Origin: Chionoecetes opilio
Taxonomy: Eukaryota; Arthropoda; Malacostraca; Decapoda; Majidae
Length of the DNA: 64,000 bases
Assembly (NCBI GenBank): GCA_016584305.1
Contig: JACEEZ010016177.1
Coordinates: 45,001 to 109,000 of the forward strand
Direction: 5' to 3'
The notes under the pieces were generated by a model that ran no database searches, had not been told where the DNA came from, and saw only the letters and a program-made list of their open reading frames with translations. Positions 25,413-38,225 of the stretch are shown in pieces; positions within the stretch are counted from its first letter, which is position 1; each line of letters starts with the position of its first letter. A program made the translations under genes and the position numbers.

Positions 25413-25973
25413 TAGTTATTATTGCTATCATTCACGTCTCTATTCCTGTCTACCCGCCTGTTGTTAAGGGAACTACGCAGAAGAGACAGAGACACAAATG
25501 CGTAGCGCGCCAACAAGTAGAACAGACAACTTTATCAAGGGTTTAGTAGTAGTATTTTTTTTCTCTCTCTTGTTTGTAACATGTTTGTCTTCTTTTTTTC
25601 TTCTCTCTTATCTGTTTCTTCTGCGTCTTACTAGATAAACACCTCGCATAGGTTTCTTCTGCGTCTTACTAGATAAATACCTCGCATAGGTTTCTATTCT
25701 ATTATATATATATTATTCTCTCTCTGATCTGTTTTTTCTGCTTCCTAGATATATATATTATTCTCTCTCTCTGATCTGTTTGTCTGCCTCCTCGATAATG
25801 ACCTCGCATGTGCAGGAGTTTTGCATACAGCTTGTCATACTTACTATTATTATTATCATTATTATTATTATTATTGTTGTTGTTTTGGATCATAATTATG
25901 TACAACTTTAGTTTAATTCATTTATGAGGTTGAAAGAATAATTATGAGTGACTGAAAGCTGGCATGACGCATA

Positions 25974-26336
25974 GGGAGGAAATAAGGAATGAGGGAATTA
26001 GAACATAAGGAAATAAGGAATGAGGGAATTAGAACATAAGAAAATAAGGAATGAGGGAATTAGAACATACGGAAATAAGGAATGAGGGAATTAGAACATA
26101 AGAAAATAAGGAATGAGGGAATTAGAACATACGGAAATAAGGAATGAGGGAATTAGAACATAAGGAAATAAGGAATGAGGGAATTAGAACATAAGGAAAT
26201 AAGGAATGAGGGAATTAGAACATAAGAAAATAAGGAATGAGGGAATTAGAACATAAGGAAATAAGGAATGAGGGAATTAGAACATAAGAAAATAAGGAAT
26301 GAGGGAATTAGAACATAAGGAAATAAGGAATGAGGG
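25974..26336. repeat. 30-bp minisatellite
   Basis: About 12 units of AATAAGGAATGAGGGAATTA then GAACATAAGA/G. The unit contains GAACATAAGAAAATAAGGAA, which is the start of the interspersed repeat seen near 18843 and 44774, so the array probably arose by amplification of one repeat's end. Confidence 0.9.
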
Positions 26337-27160
26337 AAGAAAATAAGGGACAAGAGAAGGAATGTGGGAATTAGAGGTTATGAGAGATATTGCTATGAGG
26401 ACAAGAGGGAAGATATGAGGGAAAAAATGAGATGAGTGAAGGACGAGGGAAACAATGCAACAAATATGAGAAAGAAAATAGATGAGAAACAATATAGATA
26501 GAAACTAATAACACGATAATGAAAAACTAGAAATTAAGTCAACTATAATTTGTTGTAAATTTATAGAGAAGCACTTTCTCTTCACAATCTACAAATGAAG
26601 TAACTTTAGTGTTGTAAATTACGTAACTGACAAGCCCTTTCTCCCCCAAGAGCAATGATGAATAACAGAAATACCACACTCGTAGATAACAAAAGAGTCT
26701 GGAAATGTGTGTAGAGTAGATGAAAGGGAAATATTCATTGGTGCTTTGTGGTACTGTAAAGGTCCAGAAAACAGAAATACCACAGCCGTTGGTAGTAAAA
26801 GGTGGGGGTAAAAGGGAGTGGGGTGTAGGTGTTGGTGGTGGTGGTGTTAGGGGGGTAGGGAGGGGGAGGTTCGTTAGTTCGTTAACACACTCATCTGTGA
26901 AATTAGCAGCTGTGATTGATGCAGACAGACATCTGATGCAGACAGACATCTGATACAGACAGACATCTTATACAGACAGATGGGGAGATTATTAATTATC
27001 TGGTGGTTAGATCTGAATATATACACTTCTCTCTCTCTCTCTCTCCTCTCACTCCCTGCGCGGTATAGACTGTCAATAGAACAAAGGCCTCCAGCACAGA
27101 GGACGTGAGGCAGCACACTCTCCCTCAGCAACGTTAGTAGAGGCATTGAAGGGAGAGTGT
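26337..27160. other. Intergenic with short repeats
   Basis: No gene supported. At 26915-26985 there are four units of an 18-bp repeat with CAGACAGACATCTGAT. A short CT tract lies at 27030-27050. Confidence 0.5.
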
Positions 27161-27204
27161 TGTGTCGCCTGAAGTACAACAGTTAGACTTGCATGATACG
27201 TCTG

Positions 27205-27350
27205 GAATCAGTGTTGTCCCACTGTGTCCCATGTCCCACTGTGCTCCATGTCCCACTGTGCCCCATGTCCCACTGTGCCCCATGTCCCACTGTGCCCCAT
27301 GTCCCACTGTGCCCCATGTCCCATTGTGCCCCATGTCCCACTGTGCGTCA
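27205..27350. repeat. 17-bp minisatellite (CCCATGTCCCACTGTGC)
   Basis: About eight units. Open frames of CPTVPHV type on the plus strand come from the repeat. Confidence 0.9.
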
Positions 27351-27531
27351 CTCTCCCCTACCTCCTCCCGTCCATCTTTCAACCACTTCTTTCTGTCTCT
27401 CTTTCACGATTTCTTTTCTTTGTCACGTGAGTATACAGCTTTATAATTTGTGTCTATTTGTTTTAAGTCTATTCAGTTCTTTTCACCAATTAATTAATGT
27501 TTTATTATAAATAATTATTAGTCAAATTATT

Positions 27532-27586
27532 AGTCAAAGAAACAATTTTGAATATAAAATTTATATTCAAAATTGTTTCTTTGACT
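27532..27586. repeat. Perfect 55-bp palindrome
   Basis: The 27-base arms AGTCAAAGAAACAATTTTGA... and their exact complement surround one central base at 27559. Confidence 0.95.
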
Positions 27587-27862
27587 TTCGCTTTCAAGTG
27601 GTAGGTATCCGTGGCAGCGTGCGTGGTACGTAAGGTGGATAGTGTGATCGAAATATTCATGTTCAGAGTTCATAAGGGTGGGTGGTCTTGACCTTCACCT
27701 GTGTCGTGTGCGAGAAAGAAAATACATAAGTTGAAATTCATGGGGATATAAAAAAAACCTGTTGTCGAACAGGTTGTCGAACGGCTGTTACTTCCACGGC
27801 AACAAGATTGAACAAGTTTTTATGTCACATGTGCAAATTGCTTGTCTGCATTGGTGGGGGCG

Positions 27863-27865
<3 letters not shown>

Positions 27866-27931
<66 letters not shown>
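27866..27931. repeat. (GT)n
   Basis: Pure GT repeats, followed by two copies of ATTCATCTAGTTGT. Confidence 0.9.
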
Positions 27932-27934
<3 letters not shown>

Positions 27935-28028
27935 TCATCTAGTTGTATTCATCTAGTTGTATTTTACAGGGCCAGAGCAATGCTCGTGTGGCCCCGTCTC
28001 CATATCAACATTTTTATCATTCATCTTT

Positions 28029-28236
28029 AGTGCTTTGTGTTGGCCGAAGCCAGCACCCCGGAGAGCAGGTCACAAACCCCGGCTAACACCCGGTACCCAT
28101 TCACTGCTGGGTGGACAGGGGCTCGGGTTTTAAGGAAACAACCCATCTGTTTCCGCTCCGCCCGGGGATCGAACCCGGGACTTCTCGGTTGTGAACCGAG
28201 CGTGCTTCCTCTACACCACGGAGTACCCCAACGGTG
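28029..28236 (-). mobile_element. tRNA-Val-derived SINE
   Basis: On the minus strand the head reads CGTGGTGTAGAGGAAGCACG, then an anticodon-like loop with CAC between CTCGG and CCGAG, then GGGTTCGATCC. This is a tRNA-Val(CAC)-like promoter. The body includes GTACCGGGTGTTAGCCGGGG. A second near-full copy is at 31339-31547, and a partial opposite-strand copy at 29918-30012. Long mismatched ends exclude a functional tRNA gene. Confidence 0.8.
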
Positions 28237-28635
28237 TGTGTGTGTGTGTGTGTGTGTGTGGCGGGTGGGTAGATGGGGGTAGGGGGGGCTTGGCTACCTT
28301 GTCCCTGCCAGTTAGGGTTGTGCGGTATCAAGAAAAGACCGGTATTGCCGATACCGGTTTACGGGAATAATACCGGTACGTCCTCATACCGGTATCAGTT
28401 ACGATACCGGTATACCGATACCGTGCCAAAAATACCGGTATTACCGGTATCGGTATTTGCTTTTTTACGTGGTTTTTTTTACTTGTCCATTCTCAGACAA
28501 TTATTAACCTCTACGTCTACAGCATCGACCCCCTAAAATAAAGTTTCCTATAGCGTCGGCCATTTCTTTTTTTTACAATTCTTAACCCCTACCGTACAGC
28601 ATAGACCCCCCTAAAATAAAGTCCTGTGTCAGTGG

Positions 28636-29820
28636 GTGCTTCAGAATAATGTCCTAGAAGTAGTAGAAAAGTATGCATACTTAGGAATGGAAGTAAACAA
28701 GGAAGGGATAGGCGGTGAAAAGCAGAGGAAACTTAATGAAGGCAAGGCAAGGAGGATGACAGGCATGATTATAAATGGTGGTAACAGAGTCATTAATAAA
28801 TATGAGGTAGGCAAGAGTTTATGGAAGGGGGTGGGTGTACCCCATTGCCGTATGGGTCAGAAGTGACTCAGTACAGGGAAGGAGACATCATGCACTTGGA
28901 AAAGGCTCAGAACATAGTAGGCAGATGGGGACTAGGAGCTTGTAGGAGCACTGCCGTAGAGGCCATAAGGGGAGACATGGGATGGAGCACCTTCAGGGAA
29001 AGGATAATTAAAGGAAAATTGGTGTTCCACAAGAAAATTGAAAGACTTAGTGAAGATAGATGGGCAAAGAAAATATCCCAGGAAAATAGATCAAGTTCCA
29101 CCTGGAAGAAGGAACTAGAGAGATGGAAAGGGAGAGAAACTGTGGGAGAGGAATGGAACAGGATGGAGATGAGAGATATCAAAAAGAAAATTGAGAAAAA
29201 TGGGCTAGTTAAATGGCAGGAAGGAATGGCCAGGAAATCAACGTTGCAGTGGTACAGGTGGAAACAGAAACCAGAGGGGGTGACCTGGCATGTAGGAGAC
29301 TGGGGGATTAAGTTACTCTATAAAGCAAGAACAGGCACCTTGGAAGTCAACGGAAGGAACAGGGAACTGGAGAACCAGAACTGTAGCTGCAGGGTAGGCG
29401 AGAAAGAAACCGTAGAACATGTCATTGTGGAATGCAACAAGTATAGGAGTCAGAGGGAAAAGCTTATAGCGTCAATAGTAACAGTCCTAGGCAGAGAGGA
29501 GTGGGACAGGAGACTAGAGCAGAAAGACGGGGCCCTGTGTACGGTGTTAGGGCTGTATGGGGACAGAAAGTAAACTGAAAGTATTGTAAACCTCACCAAA
29601 GTGTTCCTAACGCAGTGCTGGGAGATCAGAACACAAAAGAAACAATGAATTAGGATGATAATTATCAAAGGACTGAAAACTGATCAAAATGTCTTTCCCA
29701 GGTGAAATAAACAGGGGAAGAGTTAACAAGTTTTGTTAACGAAGGAGACGAAGTGGAAGAGGACCTATGAAGCGATACTAAGCGACTAAAGTCACAAGAA
29801 GAAGAAGAAGAAGAAGAAGG
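28636..29820 (+). mobile_element. 5'-truncated LINE fragment with (AAG)n tail
   Basis: Thumb-like sequence is seen first (KYAYLGMEVNKEGIG, then VGKSLWKGV), followed by an open frame of about 235 residues from 28870. Its C-terminus has LLYKARTGTLEVN, CSCRVGEKETVEHVIVECNK and Y. The Cys-x-Cys...His-x-x-x-x-Cys spacing is a typical C-terminal zinc finger of non-LTR retrotransposons. The 3' end is AAGTCACAAGAAGAAG repeats at about 29790-29819. One frameshift separates the two parts. The RT catalytic domain is missing. Confidence 0.7.
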
Positions 29821-29917
29821 CGTCAGGCGTTGGCCATCTCTTTTTTTACCTACCGTACAGCATAGACCCCCTAAAATAAAGTTTTATGTGGCGTAGGCCA
29901 GTATATTATAGCAATTA

Positions 29918-30012
29918 AAACCCGAGCCCCTGTCCACCCAGCAGTGAATGGGTACCGGGTGTTAGCCGGGGGTTTGTGACCCCCCTCCCGGGGTGGTGGC
30001 TTCGGCCAACAC
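29918..30012 (+). mobile_element. Partial tRNA-Val SINE
   Basis: It matches the complement of the 28029-28140 segment (CCACCCAGCAGTGAATGGGT). It is cut by the Harbinger-like MITE that starts at 30016. Confidence 0.7.
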
Positions 30013-30015
30013 TAA

Positions 30016-31005
30016 AGCCCCCTTCACACATTCCATAATGGAACCACGAACGCGCCAAAAATGCAATGCACGGCGCCGTCATGGTCCTGGTTATGGATCC
30101 ATCGTGACTGATCGTGACGCTCGTGACGCGCTCGGCCGAGGCCACGAAAAGTTAGTGCATGCACTAAAAAATCGGGAAGCTCCCCGAATTTTGTACCCAA
30201 CGCAGCGCTATCGTAAGTCTATCGTGACGCTATCGTTATCTATGTAGCAGCTTCGTGACACTATCGTGATCGTCGTATGTCTATCGTGACGATAAAAATT
30301 CGTTGCGCGCGCCTTCAGCCCTACCTTCCCCCCCTTTTTCTGCACCCTCTTCCGCCTCCACCACCCCTTTCTCATTCACCTCCACCCACCCCCGACTCTC
30401 CACCCCATACTACCTCACCACGTGGTGACAACCCCCCCTTACTCCATACCCCCTACTCCCATCACCACGTGGTGATGCGACCCACCCCCGTTTAAGCACT
30501 CACATCTCCACCACCTCCAAAACGTGTTCTCCCCCCCCCCCCCGTTTCTCCACCAACACCAACAACCCCTTCTTTATCACAACACCCCTCCCCCCCGTTT
30601 CCCCCCCTTCCCCATCACCAACACAACCCTGTTTCTCCCACCTTCATCTCTACCCCCCTTCCTTCTATCACCATGGCAACAACCACCCACGTGTGGGGCA
30701 TGTTGCTAGCTAGCTCTTGACGCTATCGTGATACGTTCATGGCACCGTCATGGCACTGTCGTGGTTATCGTAGCTCTATCGTGACGACAAAATGACCGTT
30801 GATTTTCCATTCGTGACGTAGTCTTACAGCTGTCATGACTCCATCGTGACCATCTTATGACCGTCATGACACATACGTGCAGGCAGCGTGACATTGTTGT
30901 GAGGCTATCGTGGTCTGCGTTTATCGTGGTCAAATTTCACGATAGCGTCAATAATCAAATTGTTGGCGCTATCGTGGTTCGATTAGGGAATGTGTGAAGA
31001 GAGCT
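30016..31005. mobile_element. Harbinger-type non-autonomous element with TAA duplication
   Basis: The left end AGCCCCCTTCACACATTCC and the complement of the right end, AGCTCTCTTCACACATTCC, form TIRs. TAA flanks both sides (30013-30015 and 31006-31008). The CCTTCACACA start is common among PIF/Harbinger elements. The interior is full of CTATCGTGA and CGTCATGG words and a C-rich segment (30310-30700). No transposase. Confidence 0.8.
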
Positions 31006-31338
31006 TAAGCTGCAGCGGTAGATCACTACGGCTCTGAGGAATTATCCTCTAAACAAACAAACAAACAAACCCCTACCGTACAGCATAGACCCCCATAAAA
31101 TAAACTTTTATGTGGCGTAGGCCATTTCTTTTTTTGTATCAGTAATTAGTATGTATAATATAACCACTAAATAAGGAAAATAACAATAATTTGATTCAAA
31201 TTTCCTTTTTTTTTTTTTTTTTTTTTTTGAAGAAGAAGCTTAATTTCGTCAGTTATCGACACAGCTGAGATGGATCTCCATTGTAACCAGACAGCTCTCT
31301 CTCAGACTACCCCTAGAGAGCAGTCTGCTAGTGCTTAT

Positions 31339-31547
31339 AGTGTTGGCCGAAGCCAGCACCCCGGGAGGCGGGTTACAAACCCCCGGCTAACACCCGGTAC
31401 CCATTCACTGCTGGGTGGACAGGGGCTCGGGTTTTAAGGAAACAGCCCAACTGTTTCCGCTCCGCCCGGGGATCGAACCGGGGACTTCTCGATTGTGAAC
31501 CGAGCGTGCTACCCCTACACTACTGAGTACCCCATCCGGAGTACCTA
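31339..31547 (-). mobile_element. tRNA-Val-derived SINE, second copy
   Basis: Colinear with 28029-28236, including GGGGATCGAACC (B-box complement) and TTGTGAACCGAGCGTGCT. It continues with a duplicated GAGTACCCCAT. Confidence 0.8.
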
Positions 31548-31676
31548 TTGAGTACCCCATTTTAACATCTATTTTTGAACAAAGTTCCTGAGATTCCTGG
31601 GAAAGACAGTTTAGATAGATATATAGCCAGAGCTGGGCTGTATTTGAATACATTTGTATTTAAATACATTTGTGTA

Positions 31677-31677
<1 letters not shown>

Positions 31678-31716
<39 letters not shown>
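31678..31716. repeat. (GA)n
   Basis: Pure GA repeats at the 3' end side of the minus-strand LINE fragment. Confidence 0.9.
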
Positions 31717-31718
<2 letters not shown>

Positions 31719-31719
31719 T

Positions 31720-32095
31720 TATAGTTTTAAGGCACCGCAACTGCGGGGTTATTGACGCTTGCTTACAAAAGATACAGTAAAAGTAATATTAAAAAACAAA
31801 TTTTAAGATAGAATCAAAATATTTAAAATAACAAAATATATAAAAGAACAATAGTACATTAAAAGCAATAATAAGAGAATATTAAAAACATCATAACTTG
31901 TTGAGAAGGCCAGCCCTCTCAATAAAGGTATGGACTTCATGTCCCGGAGAGAAACACCTCTCTCCCAATGCCAGGGAGAGACGGTAGGCACCGTCCGACC
32001 CCCGACACCGGGACAAAAATTGCTCACGTAGGTCCCCAAGACTAGGACACTCGACCAGCAAGTGCCACACAGTTAAGGGGACCAAGCAATCATCA
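31720..32095 (-). mobile_element. Minus-strand LINE 3' fragment with RT-associated zinc finger
   Basis: The minus-strand reading has DDCLVPLTVWHLLVECPSLG followed by LREQFLSRCRGSDGAYRL. This is the C-terminal CxxC...HxxxxC finger and tail of an I/Jockey-type non-LTR element, ending at TAA near 31891, with an AT-rich 3' UTR. It is severely 5'-truncated. Confidence 0.65.
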
Positions 32096-32096
32096 C

Positions 32097-32200
32097 AGTA
32101 AAGCCCGGTTCAGACTTCACGTATTTGCTACGTGCGTCTTGTTATCGTGACGTCACCGTGACGTCACGATGACGTTACCTCGTCTCACTGGTCATTCCCG
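32097..32200. repeat. CRE-rich repeat, first copy
   Basis: TAAAGCCCGGTTCAGACTTC then ACGTATTTGCTACGTGCG and several GTGACGTCA words. A near-identical stretch forms the loop of the inverted repeat at 32820-32930. The TAA-AGCCC start suggests a Harbinger-type end. Confidence 0.6.
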
Positions 32201-32672
32201 CTCGCTCTTATCAGAAAAAAATGCAGTATAAAACCACCTTGCTTTCCTTACTTCCTCCCTTTTGTACCCCATGACACACCTATTACTCCCTTCACTATAT
32301 CCCCCTTCACTCCCTGCTCTACCTATATAGCGCTATAATCCCCTGACAGCAGGCTATTGCAAAGGTTACAAGTGGATTCTGTATAACGGGGTTCACAGGT
32401 GTTGCCACATATCGAAGTCGTGGCTGTATTTTTCAAGCCACTAATAATTACTACCTATTACACGGCCTGTAGAGGGTGTTGGTGACGTAGCGTGATGCTG
32501 TAGGAAGGATGGTATATAGTAGCTACTAGAGAGGCACGTGAGAGGGTTAGAACTAGAGAACACGAGAAATAACGCAGGAAATACAACAGATCGGTACTGG
32601 TGTTGGTGGAGCTTACAATCAAGCAGCGGTGCCGCTGTTCCGCCTTCAAGCAGTGGGACACAATATTTTCAC

Positions 32673-33134
32673 ATCATGTATGTCTTCCATTACTAATATT
32701 GTCTTCCAGAATCACTGATAATAAATATATTTTAAATCAGACCTTGGAAACAGCATTATTTTGATATTGCAAAACTTAGTTACGTATAATGTTCTATAAA
32801 TTGTGGCACCACCGCTCGGGGAGCGGGGTTCAGACTACACGTATTTGCTACGTGCGTCTTGTCAACGTGACGTCATCGTGACGTCATCGTGAAGTCACCG
32901 TGACGTCACTTCCTGCTTGTGTGACCTTGAAAGACGTGCGTCTCTGGAGGCAAAGATTCTGAGCTTCCAATTCTTTTGACGCGCTGCGTGAGTGGTGGTG
33001 CCACAATTTATAGAACATTATACGTAACTAAGTTTTGCAATATCAAAATAATGCTGTTTCCAAGGTCTGATTTAAAATATATTTATTATCAGTGATTCTG
33101 GAAGACAATATTAGTAATGGAAGACATACATGAT
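32673..33134. repeat. Perfect inverted repeat with 141-bp arms and CRE-rich loop
   Basis: The arms 32673-32813 and 32994-33134 are exact reverse complements as far as I can read, separated by 180 bp. The arm includes TTCCAGAATCACTGATAATA and GTTACGTATAATGTTC. The loop carries four or more TGACGTCA-like sites. No ORF. Confidence 0.9.
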
Positions 33135-33589
33135 TAACCATGCTATTAATAAGTAACTAATACATAATGAATGAGACTAATGTAAGTACCGTGGAATATA
33201 ATGATCGTACTTGAACTGTGAGGTCTCTGGAGGCAAGATTTGAGCTTCATTGTAGCGCCTGATGGTGATACAGTAATGACAATACGTAACTAATGTTTGC
33301 AGTCGGTTCCTAGTAGGTCTGTCTTGACTAGTAGGTAAGTGATTCGGAAGGAGAATAACAGTAATGCGAAGACCATACTGTACCAAATAATATAGACAAT
33401 ACGATGCAATATAATACCGATACGTATAATAATATAATACAATATGAGACCATGAGCTAGCTAATACCGTATACCGTGAAGCCGTGATAGTAATGATCCG
33501 TTCTGTATGCGTACTAGTCAGGAGGTTACGAGAAAAAAGAGGTATAACAGACGGCAAACTAATACCGAATCAATACGGCCAAATAAACA

Positions 33590-33950
33590 CCGATACCGGT
33601 ATACCGACTGCAATACTAATACCGATACGGTATACCGATGCAATACTAATACAGTACCGGTATACCGATGCAATACTAATACCGATACCGGTATACCGAT
33701 GAATACTAATACCGATACCGGTATACCGATGCAATACTAATACCGATACCGGTATACCGATGCAATACTAATACCGATACCGGTATACCGATGCAATACT
33801 AATACCGATACCGGTATACCGATGCAATACTAATACCGATACCGGTATACCGATGCAATACTAATACCGATACCGGTATACCGATGCAATACTAATACCG
33901 ATACCGGTATACCGATGCAATACTAATACCGATACCGGTATACCGGAAAA
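33590..33950. repeat. 31-bp minisatellite (GCAATACTAATACCGATACC)
   Basis: About 11 units including GGTATACCGAT. It is part of the right subterminal region of the possible hAT-like composite element. Confidence 0.9.
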
Positions 33951-34599
33951 TATAAATACCGGTAATACCGGTGCTAAAATACCGGTATTTCGGTATACCG
34001 GATACCGGTGCACAATGTGCACTGTCCACAATGTGCACTGCACTGCACATCCCTAGTTAGTGGCCTGGAGGGTCTCGCAGCGGGAGGATGTGTGCGTCAC
34101 TCCTGGAGCCTCGGTGCCGTTATAAGCTTGACACAAACAAAAACTATAAGGTTGGTGGATTTACATGTTTTCCTGTTATAGAAGCAGGAGGAGGAAGAGT
34201 AGTAGCAGTAGTTATAGTAGTAATTAATAGGTAGTGGCAATAACTTTTTTCCTAGGTATCAAACTGTTTCAGTTAATTTGGTAGTAGTGGTATCAATCTG
34301 TCTATTTAATAAGCATTGACATCAGCTTTTGTGTTCAAAGTGGAAACGAAGCAGTAATTACACACACACACGCAGTAATATTGTATTCGTTTCGTGTCAC
34401 AAAAACATACGCCCACATTTTTTCTTCAACTTCCTACGAAAATTCCTTCAAATTTCTACCCCATAAGACTATTGTTTTTCCTTCGTCAGCGTTCCATTGT
34501 GACTTCCAGATGGCGAACCTGCAGGGAGACTCGAACCCTGACTCACGCCTCATCCCGACCACCCAGAACCATAACACCGACCTGCACAACGAAAGTGAG

Positions 34600-34652
<53 letters not shown>
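34600..34652. repeat. (CT)n flush with the intron 1 donor, copy 2
   Basis: GTGAGTCTCTCT then CT repeats, uninterrupted here. This is the empty-site version of the LINE-split tract of copy 1. Confidence 0.9.
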
Positions 34653-34656
<4 letters not shown>

Positions 34657-34913
34657 GGTCAAGATACGGAAGCTAAGATCGGGTAATTTTTAGAAAGTTT
34701 TGTAATGTGGTGACCGTCTAGTTAGGATTCATAGTATGGTAGATGAAACGGTTAATATTCCGCAGGAGTTCCACAAGGCGCCACAGGCCTTACAGCTACT
34801 TTCTCTATAATTTTCGGCTCGGTATATTGTGCTGTAGTTATTCACTTGCGGAAACCAAATATATAACACTTATTTTTATACAATAATTGCTAAGTTAGGT
34901 TAGATTTAGCCTG

Positions 34914-35487
34914 CATAGGTGGGCGTTATTGCGATAAATTATCGCGATAATTTATCGCGATAACGATATCGGGTTATCGGTTATCCGATATTTTTTACCC
35001 CGCGTTATCGATTCATCGGTATCGCCGATACTTTTGGTTCCAAACTAGCGATAATCGATAATTTTATTTTTTGGTTCCAGTTTAGCACAGGGGCGAGCCG
35101 CGCGTGCCTTGGAGGCAGAAATAGGTAGGTCCGAGCTGGGAACCGAACAACGGTCTAAACCCAGCTAACCGTCTTGACGTCTTCTCAAAACGTTCACTCA
35201 GCTTCAGTCTCTCACCAGCTATCGGACGGGGAGGTGTTGCTCCTGCGCGCTCCCGGTTTTACGCGTTCTTTGATGATTTTACTGATGGCATTTAAGATTT
35301 TTTATTTAAATTATCAATATCGTTATCGCTAGTATCGGAATTTTGGATTGATCGATTTATCGGTTATCGCCTTATCCGGCGATAAATTTATCGCCAGTTA
35401 TCGATTATCGGTTATCGCCGATAAGGTTATCGTTATCGATTTATCGGTTATCGTGATAAAAAAAAATCGTTATTGCGCCCACCTATG
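34914..35487. mobile_element. Short relative of the 9175-11800 hAT
   Basis: It has the same ends (CATAGGTGGGCG and CGCCCACCTATG) and the same first 350 and last 190 bp. It lacks the transposase fragment and the nested element, joining at TTTGATGATTTTACTGATGG. No clear target duplication is seen. Confidence 0.85.
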
Positions 35488-36022
35488 GATTAAGGTTATG
35501 TTAAGGATTGGTTTAGGTTATGTTAGGCTTAGGGTAGGTTTGAGTTAGGTTTTGTTGAGTTAATTAAGTTTTAAAAAAACGAATTTCATGAAGCTCGATT
35601 GCCCGGGTGGTTGGCGCCGCCAACTCTGCCTTGCCCGGGCATATATTTTAAAGTCGCGTGACCTCACTCTCAGTCACCCCTATAGCTCACTAGTCAAGCA
35701 GGTTCATTTTAGGTTAATTTTTCCGGGTGCAGCCTTGCGCCGCGCCAAACGCCGGGACACTACAGTTATGAAAGTTATTTTTAGACACAGTTTATGAAAA
35801 TGATTTTTAGACGCAGTTTATGTAAGTAGTAAAATTGAAGAGAGCACAGAATTGGGGGGAATAAAATGACACAGCATACCTAGAATCAGGAAAACTTGAC
35901 AAAAACAAGATTGGGATGATAAGCAAATCGGGACAACAGAAAAGCGGTATCGTGCATTGCAAATATTGGGTTTGTGGCCACCGATATATGTATTTCTTTT
36001 TCTCTTTGTCTAGCTCCACCAA

Positions 36023-36061
36023 TCTATAATAATATAAGCGAAAGTGTGTGTGTGTGTGTGT

Positions 36062-36097
<36 letters not shown>

Positions 36098-36636
36098 TAT
36101 AGGTTCCGCCCCCCGTGGCGAAATCCCATCATATACCACATTTTTGGAACCAGGTTGACCAGGGGAAGGTTTTAAGCCCACTTATGAAATAATCCGATCA
36201 CTTTTATTTTTTACTTTTTTTAGCAGCCTATTAGCGATAATTGTGAAAAAAGTGGGTTGCGAGAATTGAGGAAACCTTGATGTAGGGTGATGGGTAATGG
36301 GTGAGTGAATGGGTGGGGTAATGGGTGTGGGGTGATGGGTGAGCGAATGGGTGGGGGGTGATGGGTGATGGGTGAGGGAATAGATGGGGGGTGATGGGTA
36401 ATGGGTGAGTGAATGGGTGTGTGGTGATGGGTAATGGGTGGGGGGTGATGGGTAATGGGTGAGTGAATGGGTGGGGGGTGATGGGTAATGGGTGAGTGAA
36501 TGGGTTGGGGGTGATGTGAATGGGTTGGCGTTAATACATACATTTCTACATCCATGATTTCAGGAAAGTTAGAAGGGGCTATCTGGAGAGTCTGTGTTTG
36601 GTGGGCCGAAGGCCCACCAAACCAGACTCTCCAGAG
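36023..36636 (+). mobile_element. Helitron-like element H3 with a long 3' hairpin
   Basis: It starts TCTATAATAATATAAGCG then (GT)n and has the same body and GTGATGGGTAATGGGTGAG array (36285-36520) as H1 and H2. Its end differs. Instead of the CCGCCCGG hairpin and CTAG there is a near-perfect hairpin (36583-36634), CTGGAGAGTCTG...TTTGGTGGGCC around GAA. The insertion is absent from copy 1. Confidence 0.6.
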
Positions 36637-36655
36637 TAACAAATACGCACTAACC

Positions 36656-37735
<1,080 letters not shown>

Positions 37736-38225
37736 AACAGAAGCAGACACACCAGACTCTGGAGGCCCAGGAGGATGCCGTGGTTGGGGCGCCAGACACA
37801 CTGTGGTGGTGATGGCAACGCTTGGCCTATTCATAGACTACATGTTGCAGACGGTGTTGGCCGTGACCATTGTGGCCATGGTGGGCCAGAACGCCACCCG
37901 GGAGGAGGTGGAGGGGGAGGTGTGTCCACTCCCCGAGGGCCACAACGCCACTCAGGAGATCAGGGTAAGGAAGGGTCTATTTCCTACTAATAATAATAAC
38001 AATGATAATAAAAAAATAATATTAAATAAGTCTACTGAGTAAGTGAAACATGACAGACCGTTACCGCAGAGTTTTTCGCCCCATACTTTCTTCTCTGTAC
38101 CGACTTTCTTTGCTCACCCTCGCGAGGGAGCTTCATGTTTAAAGCGAAGGCCGAGCTTCAAGTTAAATACTTGAGAGTTCTTCCTTTTTTTCTCTTGGCT
38201 CACGCCCCGCTATATAGGTAATTAC

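Larger units (their letters stand above)
28316..34052. mobile_element. Possible composite hAT-like element with ATACCGGTAT subterminal repeats
   Basis: The left end GGTTGTGCGGTATC and the complement of the right end, GGATGTGCAGTGC, are short inverted repeats. The flanks CCAGTTAG (28308-28315) and CTAGTTAG (34053-34060) match at 7 of 8 bases. Both ends carry dense ATACCGGTAT / GATACCGGT words (28330-28460 and 33590-34010). The interior has acquired LINEs, SINEs and Harbinger MITEs. Alternatively these are two separate elements of one family. Confidence 0.4.

Noticed and set aside
25974..26336. CRISPR-like regular repeat array
   Set aside because: Units are contiguous without unique spacers, in a eukaryotic genome; it is a minisatellite.
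28150..28236. Possible minus-strand tRNA-Val gene
   Set aside because: It repeats at 31339-31547 with the same attached body and lacks proper 3' acceptor pairing; it is a SINE.
29993..30945. Small open frames in the CTATCGTGA-rich region
   Set aside because: They lie wholly inside a TAA-flanked Harbinger-type non-autonomous element and have no protein-like features.
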